The position numbers and the translations under genes were made by a program. From Corynebacterium gottingense (GTDB lineage: Bacteria; Actinomycetota; Actinomycetes; Mycobacteriales; Mycobacteriaceae), in contig NZ_RDRE01000002.1 in NCBI RefSeq assembly GCF_003693265.1, positions 124,001 to 188,000 on the forward strand: 64,000 nt of DNA, read 5' to 3'. The notes below the pieces were generated by a model, which saw nothing but the letters and a program-made list of their open reading frames with translations, had not been told where the DNA came from and ran no database searches. This document shows positions 8,077-16,883 of this stretch, piece after piece; positions within the stretch are counted from its first letter, which is position 1; each line of letters begins with the position of its first letter.

Positions 8077-10341
8077 TTAAAACGGAAGCATTCCCGCAGA
8101 CCAGGCGCCGCCCGCGATGAGCGCGATCACACCGCCGAGCGCCGCGAGTACCGCGATCACAATGTCGGTGGTGCTGGACCCCCGTGCGGGATCCGAAGTG
8201 TTAGACGGCGTCTCCGTCGGCCCAATCGGCGCACCCAGCTTTGCCTCTGCGAGCTCGCGCAGGGTCTTCGGGGCATCCGGGTCCGCGAGCACCTCCTCGC
8301 GCACCTGCTTCGCCTCGTCCGCGGAGTAGTCCAGGAGCGACAGGTCGTAGTGCTCGGCAAACACCTCCTCACCGTCCTTGTTGCGCACCGCCACGTCGAG
8401 CGGCATCGTTGCGCCCTTGAGGTGCTGCACCCCGGTGATCGGGATGTCGAAGGCCACCGACGGCGTCTCCGCCAGCTGGCCGGGCACGCGGATCGTGTCC
8501 GAGTAGTTCCCGCCGGGATATGACACGTCGACGGTGAAATCGTCCAGGTCCAGCCCCAGGTTCCGGAGCTGGGCAGTGACGCTGTTGTCGTTCCGGGAGG
8601 TGACGATGGAATTGGTGGAGGCGTCGACAAGCCTGAAGCCCGCATGGCCCGCGTTGTGCTCGGCGGCCGCGATCTCCAGGTCCCGCACGAGCATGTGGTC
8701 GTGGGTGACCACGGATTCGTCCGCGCCGACGGTGGCGTTGACCTTGCCGATGAACTTGCCGCCCAGGTCAAGGTGCTCCCAGTCCGGGGCTACCTCGTAG
8801 GCCCCGGTGTAGCAGGTGTAGTCGCCGCAGTGGGGGTCGTCGCCATTGCCCTTGGCCACCGTGTCGCTGTAGTCAAAACGGGCGAACTGGTAGAGGTAGT
8901 TCATCACGGACTCGTAATGACGCAGCAGGTCAGTTGTCTCCACACGCGTGTCCGACAGTGCGGACCCGGTGTGAGTCAGGCCCAGATTGTGGCCGAACTC
9001 GTGCAAAATCGTGTTGCGCACCTGGTCCTGGCCCGTAAGCCCCTCGTGCTTCGCCACGTAAAATACCGAATCGCTCACCAGCCCCATGCCGGTGGTGTAA
9101 TCGTCCTTGGCCAGCTGGTCGCCGATGATGCCGACGCGGAAGACGGACTCGCGCGGACCGAGGAGCCGGTCGCGGTCAGCGGCCAGGCGGGAGTGATGGT
9201 CGGCGTCCTTGAAGTAGTACGGCTCGAAGTCCTCGGTCGCGCCGCCGTGGCTCTCCCCGTAGTTGGGGATGTTGTTGAAGAGGCTGCCGGCATCAATGTG
9301 CAGGTTAATCCCCTGCTGATCGAAGAGGTCGACGAGCTCCAGGAGAGAGCTTCTCGACGGCCTGTACACGTTCGCGTTCGCCGCATTGCACGCCGCGAAC
9401 TCGCCGAATTGCTCCGCGCTCGCGCCGAAGCGCTGCTCGCGGTCGCACCCCAACGTCTCCCATTCGGACTTCGCCCAGTTGAGCTGCAGGTACAGGTCTG
9501 GCCGGTGCGGGTCCGCGCCCCACGCCTGCAATGGGAACTGCTCCCCGCTCGCGGTGGTGAAGCCCTGGCGCTCCCACGCGTCCGGAAGACCGTCGCGGTC
9601 CGAATCCACCGCGGATCCCTGCGTGGCAATGTCCATGGTCATGCTGGCGTGCAGCTTGCCCCCTGCGGGAACCGCCCGCTCCCAGCGTCCGCGCTGGAAC
9701 GAAGCGCCATCCGCGCCCACGCGACCGACCTTGCCCTCGGCTGTGGTCGCATCCTTGTCAGCCGCGACGCCAGACGACGTGGGGTCCTTGTAGCGCAGCG
9801 TCGTCTCGTAGCCGCCGTCCTGCGGGGCGATCATAAACGCGCCGTCCCGGAAGCTCGCCCGGTCCTTGCCGTAGGCGGTGATGCGCGAGTTCATGTCCAC
9901 GCTAAGTTCGCGGTCCTCGTTGCGCAGGTTGGTCAGAGTGACGTCGACAGCCATGGACTTCTTGCCCACCGTGAACGTGCGTTCCACCTTCACGCCCTGC
10001 GACGCATCTTCGTGCGTCAGCGTGACCACATCTGCGCCGCCTTTGGCCGATGTGTGCACCCTCGTCGCACTCGGCAGATAACGGACGCTGTCGCCGTCGG
10101 CACGCAGCGCGACGTCGAAGCTGCCGGCCATAATCCCCGCCACGGAATACGGGTGCTCGAACGTAAACGTCGTAGTGCGACCCTTCGAGATGTCCATTAC
10201 AGCGAACCCCTCGTCGTCGGCGCTGGGCGTCATGTGGACGCCAAAGGGCATGTCCTCCACGCCCGCAATCGCCGGGCTCGTAGTCCCCATCGCGACCATC
10301 GCCGCGGCAATCGCGGCGGCCCCCGCTCCCCTCAAGTTCAC
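8077..10341 (-). CDS. Secreted membrane-anchored metzincin-like metalloprotease (paralogue A)
   Basis: 754 residues. A Sec signal peptide (about 1-27) is followed by an all-beta N-terminal region and a bacterial TSP3-like calcium motif DSDRDGLPDAWE at 246. Next come a conserved block WGADPHRP..QLNW, the zinc site HEFGHNLGLTH at 447-457 and a Met-turn ESVMNYLYQF with M480, i.e. 23 residues after the third His, as in metzincins. The C-terminal part has beta domains and ends in one membrane helix with almost no tail. The GTG start overlaps the stop of the upstream surface-protein gene by 4 nt (GTGA), so translation is coupled. It is similar all along its length to the genes at 11889-14036 and 14553-16871. 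The predicted role is proteolysis outside the cytoplasmic membrane; substrate unknown. Confidence 0.82.
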   Translation of the reverse strand: MNLRGAGAAAIAAAMVAMGTTSPAIAGVEDMPFGVHMTPSADDEGFAVMDISKGRTTTFTFEHPYSVAGIMAGSFDVALRADGDSVRYLPSATRVHTSAKGGADVVTLTHEDASQGVKVERTFTVGKKSMAVDVTLTNLRNEDRELSVDMNSRITAYGKDRASFRDGAFMIAPQDGGYETTLRYKDPTSSGVAADKDATTAEGKVGRVGADGASFQRGRWERAVPAGGKLHASMTMDIATQGSAVDSDRDGLPDAWERQGFTTASGEQFPLQAWGADPHRPDLYLQLNWAKSEWETLGCDREQRFGASAEQFGEFAACNAANANVYRPSRSSLLELVDLFDQQGINLHIDAGSLFNNIPNYGESHGGATEDFEPYYFKDADHHSRLAADRDRLLGPRESVFRVGIIGDQLAKDDYTTGMGLVSDSVFYVAKHEGLTGQDQVRNTILHEFGHNLGLTHTGSALSDTRVETTDLLRHYESVMNYLYQFARFDYSDTVAKGNGDDPHCGDYTCYTGAYEVAPDWEHLDLGGKFIGKVNATVGADESVVTHDHMLVRDLEIAAAEHNAGHAGFRLVDASTNSIVTSRNDNSVTAQLRNLGLDLDDFTVDVSYPGGNYSDTIRVPGQLAETPSVAFDIPITGVQHLKGATMPLDVAVRNKDGEEVFAEHYDLSLLDYSADEAKQVREEVLADPDAPKTLRELAEAKLGAPIGPTETPSNTSDPARGSSTTDIVIAVLAALGGVIALIAGGAWSAGMLPF

Positions 10342-11852
10342 CGGGCACCCCCGGAGAAGGTGGTCCACGCCCAGTTGCCCACGGCTCCGGCGACAGCCAT
10401 CGCGACCATCACCACCGGGATCCACCACGCCTTGCTGAAGTCTGCGCTTTGATCCGGTGCGTCCGCAGTCAGGGTGACGGTTGTCTCCTTCCCGTCGACG
10501 CGCAGCTTGACCGGGTACACCGCACCGCGCATCGCGTCCGACGGCACCGACGCCTTCACCGCTCCGTGCTTGTCCACGGCGACGTCGGCACCGCCACTAT
10601 CGACGATCACCACATCCGCTCCCCCGCCAGCAAGGATTTCCTCCTCCTGCCCCGGTCGCAGCGTGTGCTGTTGGGGCGCTGATTTCGGTGCCACCCGGAG
10701 GCGCACCGGGGCCGTCGACTGCGAGCCGTCCGAGTAGCTTACGCGCACGTTGACGTCTGCGTCCTTGGCCGTGTCTGACGGAGCGGCGGAGACGGCGCCC
10801 GTCGCTGGATCGACGGAGATGGCCCACCCCTTCAGCTCCGGGTTGTCCGCACGGCGCCACACAAACTGAGCGTCCGCGGGAACGCCAGCGTCACCGGTCT
10901 GCTCCACCGTCACCCGCTCCCCTGGTGCCGCGGCGAGCGTCTCCCAGCCGGGGTGGAACTGCTCCGCGGTTGGCAGGTCGCTGACCTGGAAGACGGCCGT
11001 GGCCTCGGCGGTGGCGCCACTGGGCAGGCCGACTTCCAGCGGCACCGTGACCGAGTCGCCCGCCTTGGCGCCCGACGCCGCAGTGTCTAGCGTGACCTGG
11101 CCAGTGTTGACGTCCACCCACGCGCCCTCCGAGACGGTGTGAAACGTCATTCCCCCCGGGACCGGCTGGCTGGAAAACTCGCGCCCCTGGTGCCAGATGG
11201 TCACCGTCGGTGCCGCGCTCCGCACCTTGCTCCCTACCCGTACCTGCGTCACCGGGTACGTCACGTCTTTCGGGTCCTGCGGTCCGGTCACGCGCACCGG
11301 AATGGTCTCGACCTGCCCTGCCGACGTGCGCACAATGAGGTCGTGCACCCCCGGTTGCTCGTTCGCCGGGGGCATGGCCTCGACCGTGCCGTCGGTGAAC
11401 ACCTCTGCCCACTCCGGGCCGTCAATGCGCTCCACGGTGACCCCGCTCTCGTTGCCCGTCACCGTCGGCACCACGGTCGCGCGGCTCCCCGCGGAAACGT
11501 TGAGTGCATTCCACGCGTAGTCGACTGTGCGGCTCGGCCCCGGGATCATCAGGCTCGATTCCAGGTCTGCAGTGAGCTCGATTCCCGACTGCGTGTACTC
11601 CTCGCCGTCCCACGTCGCACGGTAGGCGTACGTGCCGACCGGGACTTCTAATGATACTCTGCCCGCGTAATCGGTCGTGGCCTGGAACGACCCGCCGCTG
11701 CCAGTGAGCTCGACGTCGACGTGTTCAAGCGGCCCGGCCGGGGTTGCAACCGTCAGAGTGTAGCGGGCGGTGTCGGCCGCGAGCGCCGCCGGGGCGACCA
11801 AGGCGGTGGTGACCGCCGCGCACGCCACGATGGGAGTCGTTGTCCAGTTCAT
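10338..11852 (-). CDS. Surface-anchored beta-domain protein (CNA-B-like and YPDG/Rib-like modules)
   Basis: 504 residues. There is a signal peptide (1-25, ending LAADT) and a first prealbumin-like/CNA-B-type module (about 28-105, YTLTVATPAGPLEHVDVEL). Several Ig-like repeats of the Rib/YPDG class follow, each with a 'VDPATGAV' or 'VDVNTGQV' strand and a closing 'VSYSDGSQSTAPVRL'-type strand. It ends in a single membrane helix (AWWIPVVMVAMAVAGAVGNW) and a short basic tail. There is no LPxTG sorting motif. It lies between metalloproteases B (36 nt upstream) and A (4-nt overlap) on one strand, so the three probably form one operon. It is a smaller cousin of the 1127-residue protein at 16884-20267. 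Likely a surface scaffold or adhesin; a partner or substrate role for the proteases is inference. Confidence 0.75.
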   Translation of the reverse strand: MNWTTTPIVACAAVTTALVAPAALAADTARYTLTVATPAGPLEHVDVELTGSGGSFQATTDYAGRVSLEVPVGTYAYRATWDGEEYTQSGIELTADLESSLMIPGPSRTVDYAWNALNVSAGSRATVVPTVTGNESGVTVERIDGPEWAEVFTDGTVEAMPPANEQPGVHDLIVRTSAGQVETIPVRVTGPQDPKDVTYPVTQVRVGSKVRSAAPTVTIWHQGREFSSQPVPGGMTFHTVSEGAWVDVNTGQVTLDTAASGAKAGDSVTVPLEVGLPSGATAEATAVFQVSDLPTAEQFHPGWETLAAAPGERVTVEQTGDAGVPADAQFVWRRADNPELKGWAISVDPATGAVSAAPSDTAKDADVNVRVSYSDGSQSTAPVRLRVAPKSAPQQHTLRPGQEEEILAGGGADVVIVDSGGADVAVDKHGAVKASVPSDAMRGAVYPVKLRVDGKETTVTLTADAPDQSADFSKAWWIPVVMVAMAVAGAVGNWAWTTFSGGAR

Positions 11853-11888
11853 TATTCCGCCTTGCGCTGTTGAGCTTTGTTGAAGAGT

Positions 11889-14036
11889 TTAAATGAGGCC
11901 GCTCGCCCACGCCGCCGCTGCACCACCGGCAATGGCCAGCAGGAGGAGCAGCGGCACGACGATGGCCGCCGAGCTGCTGCCGCTTTCCGGCTTGGGCGTT
12001 GCCTTGGAGGCTGGCGCTGCCTTCGTGGTCGGTGTTGCTTTGGTGGTCGGCGTGGTCTCGTTGTGCACCTTCGCGACCGCCGGGGTCGACTTCACGGCCC
12101 CGCCCATGGGCGTCGAGTCGGCGTTTGGGGCCTCTGCAACCGGGACGGCGAAGCGGTCCTCGAAGGTGGTGTCGCCAAGCTCATCGGTCGCGCGGACGTC
12201 GAGAGGCAATGCCCCCGGCTCCGTGGGTGTGACGGGCACGGTGATGGTCGTCGTGTTCTTGCCGGAGCGAACGCCGCCGAGCACAACGCGCTGGGTGGTG
12301 CCGCCGACGGCGACCTCGTAGCGGTGCAGATCCAGGCCCGGGTTCGTGAGCTTGAGCGTCACCTCGCCGCGCTTGCCACTGGTCAGGTCGCCCTCGTCGG
12401 TGACCTCGACCTCGACGCGGTCACCGCTCGCGTCGGCGCGCTCCATCTCCTTGTCCAGCTTCTTGAGCGCTGCGGTGTCGACCTTGCGCGCGTCAACGCC
12501 CGCGGTACCGACGTGGCCGCCGAGGCGCAGGGAGTTAATAAGCAAGTTGTCCCAGTCCGCGGGGACGCGGTAGTCGCCGCGGTAGCAGTTCACGCCCGAG
12601 CGGTTGCACTCCTCCGGGAGCGGACCGCCGGACACGGCCTCCACGTCCGAGTAGTCGAAATAGGAGAACTGGTACAGGTAGTTCATCACGGATTTGTAGT
12701 TGGGCAGGTAGTCAGATTTTGGCACCTTGCCCTCGAACTTCAACGAGCCGTTGTGGTTGAGGCCCAGGTTGTGGCCCAGCTCGTGCATGATCGTGTTGCG
12801 CAACTGGCTGTCTTCGGTCATGCGCTCGTGCTTGGCCACGTAAAAACCGTTGTCGCCCACGAGGGAGGTGCCAACCGAGTAGTTGCTCGGGTTCATCTGG
12901 TCACCGATCACGCCGGCGTGGAAGACGGAGGCACGCTGGCCCAGCAGGCGGTTGACGTTGTCCACCATGCGCAGGCCGGGGATGGAGTTACTAAAGTAGT
13001 ACCGCTCGTATCCCTCGGTCTGTCCACCGTGGCGGGTGTCGTAGTTCGGGATGTTGGAGTAGGTCTCGCCAGCGTCGATGTGCAGGGAAACGCCGTGCTC
13101 ATCAAACTTGTCCGCCAGCTCATCCAGGATGTGGCGGGGCGGGCGGTAGGTCCGGGTGTTCGCGGTGTCGCACTGCTCGGCGTCCGGCGTGTTCAGGCAG
13201 CCGAGCTTTTCGTACTCGGATTCCATCCAGTTCAGCTGCAGGAAGACATCGGGACGGTGCGGGTCTGCGCCCCATTCGTTGAGGGGGAGCTGGGTGCCGT
13301 CGTCAAGCGTGACGCCCTGTTCCTCCCACTGGTCGGGCAGGCCGTCCCGATCGCTGTCCACGGCGGAGTCCTGCGTGTCAAAGGTGATCGTTGCCTTTGC
13401 CGTGAGCTGGTCGCCGGGGTCGACCGAGCGGAACCAGCGGCCACGCTGGAACTGTGCGCCATCGGGGTCGACGTAGCCGACCTCGTCGGTCGCGGTGGTC
13501 GCATTGAAGCTGTTTGCCACACCGGAGAAACCGGGGTCTGCGAACTCCACCAACGTGTCGTAGCCGCCGTAATCCGGGCCGACGGTGAAGCGTTCGCCAT
13601 CGAAACTGCCGGTGAGCGTGCGGTTGGTGTTGATGGAATTGGTCAGGTCCAGCTGGAAGTAGGCGTCCTCGGAGCCCTGATTCGTGGCGGTGACCTCGAC
13701 CGTCATCTCGGTGTCGGTGGTGCGCACGACCCGGTCGATTTGCACTCCCCTCGCGGAGTCTGCGTACTGAGCAGTGGTCACCCGCGCGCCCCGCTCATCC
13801 TTCGTGGTGACCGGCGCGTTGTCCGGCGCCATGATGCGGGCACCGTTGACAAGAATGTCGGTGTACAGCGTGTTCGACTGGGTACCCGCAACTGAATCCT
13901 CGTCGTGGTGGGAGAACTGCGTCAGGCGGGAAGCGTCCACTGTTGCCTCGATGGCACCGGCGACCGCGGGCTGCCCGCCCACGACGAGCGCTGCACCGAG
14001 CGCGACTGCGATGCAGCGTGATGCCAGCTTCCTCAT
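11889..14036 (-). CDS. Secreted membrane-anchored metzincin-like metalloprotease (paralogue B)
   Basis: 715 residues. Signal peptide about 1-27, beta-rich N-terminal region, TSP3-like calcium motif DSDRDGLPDQWE at 227, zinc site HELGHNLGLNH at 418-428 and Met-turn KSVMNYLYQF with M451 (again 23 residues after the last His). After a C-terminal beta domain there is a Thr/Ala/Lys/Pro-rich stalk (repeats of TPTTKA/APASKA) and one membrane helix ending WASGLI. The ATG at 14036 follows GAGGAG by 7 nt; the upstream in-frame TTG at 14051 overlaps that site and is rejected. It is the first gene of the likely operon B, beta-domain protein, A. The stalk, absent from A, would hold the catalytic part away from the membrane. 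Confidence 0.82.
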   Translation of the reverse strand: MRKLASRCIAVALGAALVVGGQPAVAGAIEATVDASRLTQFSHHDEDSVAGTQSNTLYTDILVNGARIMAPDNAPVTTKDERGARVTTAQYADSARGVQIDRVVRTTDTEMTVEVTATNQGSEDAYFQLDLTNSINTNRTLTGSFDGERFTVGPDYGGYDTLVEFADPGFSGVANSFNATTATDEVGYVDPDGAQFQRGRWFRSVDPGDQLTAKATITFDTQDSAVDSDRDGLPDQWEEQGVTLDDGTQLPLNEWGADPHRPDVFLQLNWMESEYEKLGCLNTPDAEQCDTANTRTYRPPRHILDELADKFDEHGVSLHIDAGETYSNIPNYDTRHGGQTEGYERYYFSNSIPGLRMVDNVNRLLGQRASVFHAGVIGDQMNPSNYSVGTSLVGDNGFYVAKHERMTEDSQLRNTIMHELGHNLGLNHNGSLKFEGKVPKSDYLPNYKSVMNYLYQFSYFDYSDVEAVSGGPLPEECNRSGVNCYRGDYRVPADWDNLLINSLRLGGHVGTAGVDARKVDTAALKKLDKEMERADASGDRVEVEVTDEGDLTSGKRGEVTLKLTNPGLDLHRYEVAVGGTTQRVVLGGVRSGKNTTTITVPVTPTEPGALPLDVRATDELGDTTFEDRFAVPVAEAPNADSTPMGGAVKSTPAVAKVHNETTPTTKATPTTKAAPASKATPKPESGSSSAAIVVPLLLLLAIAGGAAAAWASGLI

Positions 14037-14552
14037 GCGGCTGCTCCTCAACGTTTTTACCCTGACTATGTATGCGCCGATGCATGAAAACTATTCACGG
14101 TCGATACATGAGCCAATGCTTATCAGTTCAGTTCTGGTGTCAACTGCTTAAGCTACCCCAAAACCGCAGATTAACAACTCCCTTTGCTCAAAAACCGCGA
14201 CCAATCGCCAATTCGTAGACACCGGTACATTAAAATGTCCGGAAGCTTTCGCAGCCTGTTGAACAATCCTAGAGTGCATATTATTCACCGAGGAGTGTCC
14301 TATCAGATGAGAAGCTGTAAGGCTAATTCACACAATCAGTATCCTTTTCTCAGAATTGAGCCGGCGTTCGGCCGTTAACTAGCACAAGTCAACATTTCTT
14401 CATTAAGGTTCGGCTTGGGCATCCTCTTAGGCCACGTGAATACCTTAGCCGGGACAGATATGGACAATTCAACGCTTGTCAATAATGCGCTTGCCCCGCA
14501 GTGCAACGCGGGACAAGCGCATTATTTTTAGTGATTTTTACCACACTTGGCG
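14037..14552. promoter_or_regulatory. AT-rich intergenic region upstream of the metalloprotease B operon
   Basis: 516 bases with no supportable gene, clearly more AT-rich than the surroundings. On the minus strand TTGACA (14142-14147) is a perfect -35 hexamer with AT-rich sequence below it. Two near-identical direct repeats, CGATGCATGA (14078-14087) and CGATACATGA (14102-14111), lie 24 nt apart between it and the start codon and could be regulator sites. The far end carries the hairpin described separately. The remaining ~300 bases show no open frame with a ribosome-binding site on either strand. Confidence 0.45.
14481..14526. terminator. Strong 19-bp hairpin, probable terminator downstream of metalloprotease C
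   Basis: Arms 14481-14499 and 14508-14526 are complementary over 19 bp with one mismatch and an 8-nt loop. The plus strand continues with a T-rich run (TTTTTAGTGATTTTT); the minus-strand arm ends in ATTATT. It lies 27 nt past the stop of metalloprotease C and separates the two operons. An attenuator or RNA-stabilising role is possible. Confidence 0.6.
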
Positions 14553-16871
14553 CTAGATGAGCCCCTGACTCAGCGCCCACCCGGCCCCTGCAGCGGCAAT
14601 TCCGCCGAGTGCAAGCAGCACGGCGACTACGATCGCAACTGCAGAAACGGGCTCCTCCTGCTGCCGGGCCGGCTTCTCCGCCTGCTTCTCCGTCGGCGTC
14701 TTCGTGTTCAGTTTCGTGGCCGCTGCCGGGGCGCGATCTGTCACGCCGTCCAGCTTGGATTTGGCCATCCGTTTCACCTGCGGCGAGGCGTCGGACTTGA
14801 GCACGTCGTTGAGCACGCGCTCCGCCTCCTCAGCGGTGTAGTCCAGCACCGAGAGCTCGTAGCGGTCGGTGAAGACGCTCTCGCCCGAGTGGTTGAAAAT
14901 CTGCACGTTGACCGGCAGGGTCGGGCCACTGATGCTGTTCGCGTTGCGGATCGGAATCCTCACCTCGCGCTCCGAGCGCTTGTCCTTGATCCCGGCGAGC
15001 GTGATCTCCTCGGTGTAGCGCTGCCCGCCCGGGTAGTTGGCCACCAGCGTGAACCGCTCCGCGTCGGCGCCAAGGTTGCTGATGGTGCCCGTAGCAAAGT
15101 TCTCTTCGCTGGCGGTCACGATGCCGTTGTCGCCGCTTGCAGTGGTGTCCATCTGGAAGCCGGCCTTGCCCACGTTGGCAACGGCGGCGTTTTCTGCCAG
15201 CTTGCGGGGAGTTTTTTCGGACTGGTCGTCGTCGTCGTCAAGCTGCCCGGAGCCCGTCGTCACATTGCCCTGGCCGATGTTAAAGCCAGGCAGGTCCAGA
15301 TTGGACCAGTCAGCTGGGATGGTGACGGACTGCTCACCGCACCCGCCGCCCTTGACGCAGGCGTTTACCCTCGCGTCGGTCGGTTCCTTGGCGTAGTCGA
15401 AGTAGCTGAACTGGTACAGGTAGTTCATCACGGACTTGTACTCCGGCACGTACACGTCCCCCGAGAGCGGGTTGTCGGGCACCTCGGGCCCTGAGTGCCC
15501 CAGGCCCAGCGTGTGTCCGAACTCGTGGAAGATCGTGTTGCGAAGCTGCTCCTGCGTGGTCATGTCCTTGTGGTCCGCAATGTAGAAGGCGGAATCGCGG
15601 ACGAGCGCGACGCCGGAGGAACGGTTCCCCTCCGCCATCTTGTCGCCGATGATGCCAAGGCGGAACACGGCCTTGCGGGGCCCAAGCAGGCGATTGCGCT
15701 CGTCGAGCAGGCGCTGAGCTTGCGACTTGTCCTGGAAGTAGTACTGCTCAAAGCGCTCGGTCTTCCCGCCGTGGGGCTCCTCGTAGCCCGCGAGCGAGGC
15801 GCTCTGGTAGGTCTCGCCCGCGTCGATGTGCAGCGCAATGCCCTCCTTGGCAAAGACGTCCTCCAGGTCGCGGAGGGTCGAGGTGGAAGGGCGGTACGAG
15901 TTAACGTTGGCGGTCGCGCAACCGGCGAATTGCTCGAATTCTTTCACCGTCGGCGCGAAGTCGTCCTTGCGCGCGCAGTTCAGGGTCTCCCACTCTGCCT
16001 GCATCCAGTTGAGCTGCAGGAACAGGTCCGGGCGATCGGGATCGGCGCCCCAATTCTGAATCGGCAGTTCGGTCCCGTCCTCCAGCTTCAGGCCTTTGAG
16101 CTCCCACTCGTCGCGCAGCCCGTCGCCGTCCGTGTCAATCGCGGACTCTTGCGCCGCCACGCTTACCGACGCCCGCGCCTCCACCGATTCTCCAGGATCC
16201 AGCACCTCGATCCACTCGCCGGCCTGGAGCTTCGGCGTCCCTTCGCCGATCCCCTTGCTCTGCTCCTGCGTCAGCTGCTCGCGGGTGCCGGAAAAGTTCG
16301 GGTCTGTAAAGGACACGGTGGTGTCGTACCCCTCGGACTCTGGCCCCACCTTGTAGGTGTCCGCCTTCGTCTCGCGGGCGCTCACCTGATAGGGGTTCTG
16401 CAGCTCGTTGGCAAGCTCGATGTCCACCTGGCGGCGCTGCTTGCCCGCGTTGCGCGCCCGTACGTCGACGTCGATGCGGTTCCCATAAATACGGAAGGTG
16501 CGCGTGATCTCGACGTCCGAGCGGGCGTCCGTGTAGGTGTAGGTGATCACGTCCGCCCCGCCGTCCTTGCGCACGTCGGTTGACGCGCCCCAGTTGGGTG
16601 CGAGGTTCTTGCCATCGATCCAGATGTTTGAGTACACGGTGAACTCGTGAATACCCACCGCGGCCGCAGGGTGGACGTAGGCGAGCCGGGCGCGGGAGTC
16701 CTTGCGGACCTCGCCGTCGATCCGCCCCTGCTCGGCGTTGGGGGTCTCGCCGTGGACGCGCACGGAGATTTCTCGCTGCTCCGTGGCGGCGGAGGCCTGC
16801 GGGACGGCGACGCCTCCGAGCGTGAGGGACGCGCACAGGGCGATGGCAACGGTTTTCAGGGAAGTATGCAT
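14553..16871 (-). CDS. Secreted membrane-anchored metzincin-like metalloprotease (paralogue C)
   Basis: 772 residues. Signal peptide about 1-31 (ending QASAATEQ), beta-rich region, calcium motif DTDGDGLRDEWE at 246, zinc site HEFGHTLGLGH at 449-459 and Met-turn KSVMNYLYQF with M482. It shares the WGADPDRPDLFLQLNW and HGGKTERFEQYYF blocks with paralogues A and B. The C-terminal beta domain carries an acidic DDDDQ insertion not seen in A or B. A Lys/Thr/Pro stalk and a final membrane helix end WALSQGLI. The ATG at 16871 follows AAAAGGTG closely. It starts 12 nt after the stop of the 1127-residue surface protein, so the two form an operon. Proteolysis at the envelope is predicted; the substrate is unknown. 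Confidence 0.82.
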   Translation of the reverse strand: MHTSLKTVAIALCASLTLGGVAVPQASAATEQREISVRVHGETPNAEQGRIDGEVRKDSRARLAYVHPAAAVGIHEFTVYSNIWIDGKNLAPNWGASTDVRKDGGADVITYTYTDARSDVEITRTFRIYGNRIDVDVRARNAGKQRRQVDIELANELQNPYQVSARETKADTYKVGPESEGYDTTVSFTDPNFSGTREQLTQEQSKGIGEGTPKLQAGEWIEVLDPGESVEARASVSVAAQESAIDTDGDGLRDEWELKGLKLEDGTELPIQNWGADPDRPDLFLQLNWMQAEWETLNCARKDDFAPTVKEFEQFAGCATANVNSYRPSTSTLRDLEDVFAKEGIALHIDAGETYQSASLAGYEEPHGGKTERFEQYYFQDKSQAQRLLDERNRLLGPRKAVFRLGIIGDKMAEGNRSSGVALVRDSAFYIADHKDMTTQEQLRNTIFHEFGHTLGLGHSGPEVPDNPLSGDVYVPEYKSVMNYLYQFSYFDYAKEPTDARVNACVKGGGCGEQSVTIPADWSNLDLPGFNIGQGNVTTGSGQLDDDDDQSEKTPRKLAENAAVANVGKAGFQMDTTASGDNGIVTASEENFATGTISNLGADAERFTLVANYPGGQRYTEEITLAGIKDKRSEREVRIPIRNANSISGPTLPVNVQIFNHSGESVFTDRYELSVLDYTAEEAERVLNDVLKSDASPQVKRMAKSKLDGVTDRAPAAATKLNTKTPTEKQAEKPARQQEEPVSAVAIVVAVLLALGGIAAAGAGWALSQGLI

Positions 16872-16883
16872 GGTATTCACCTT

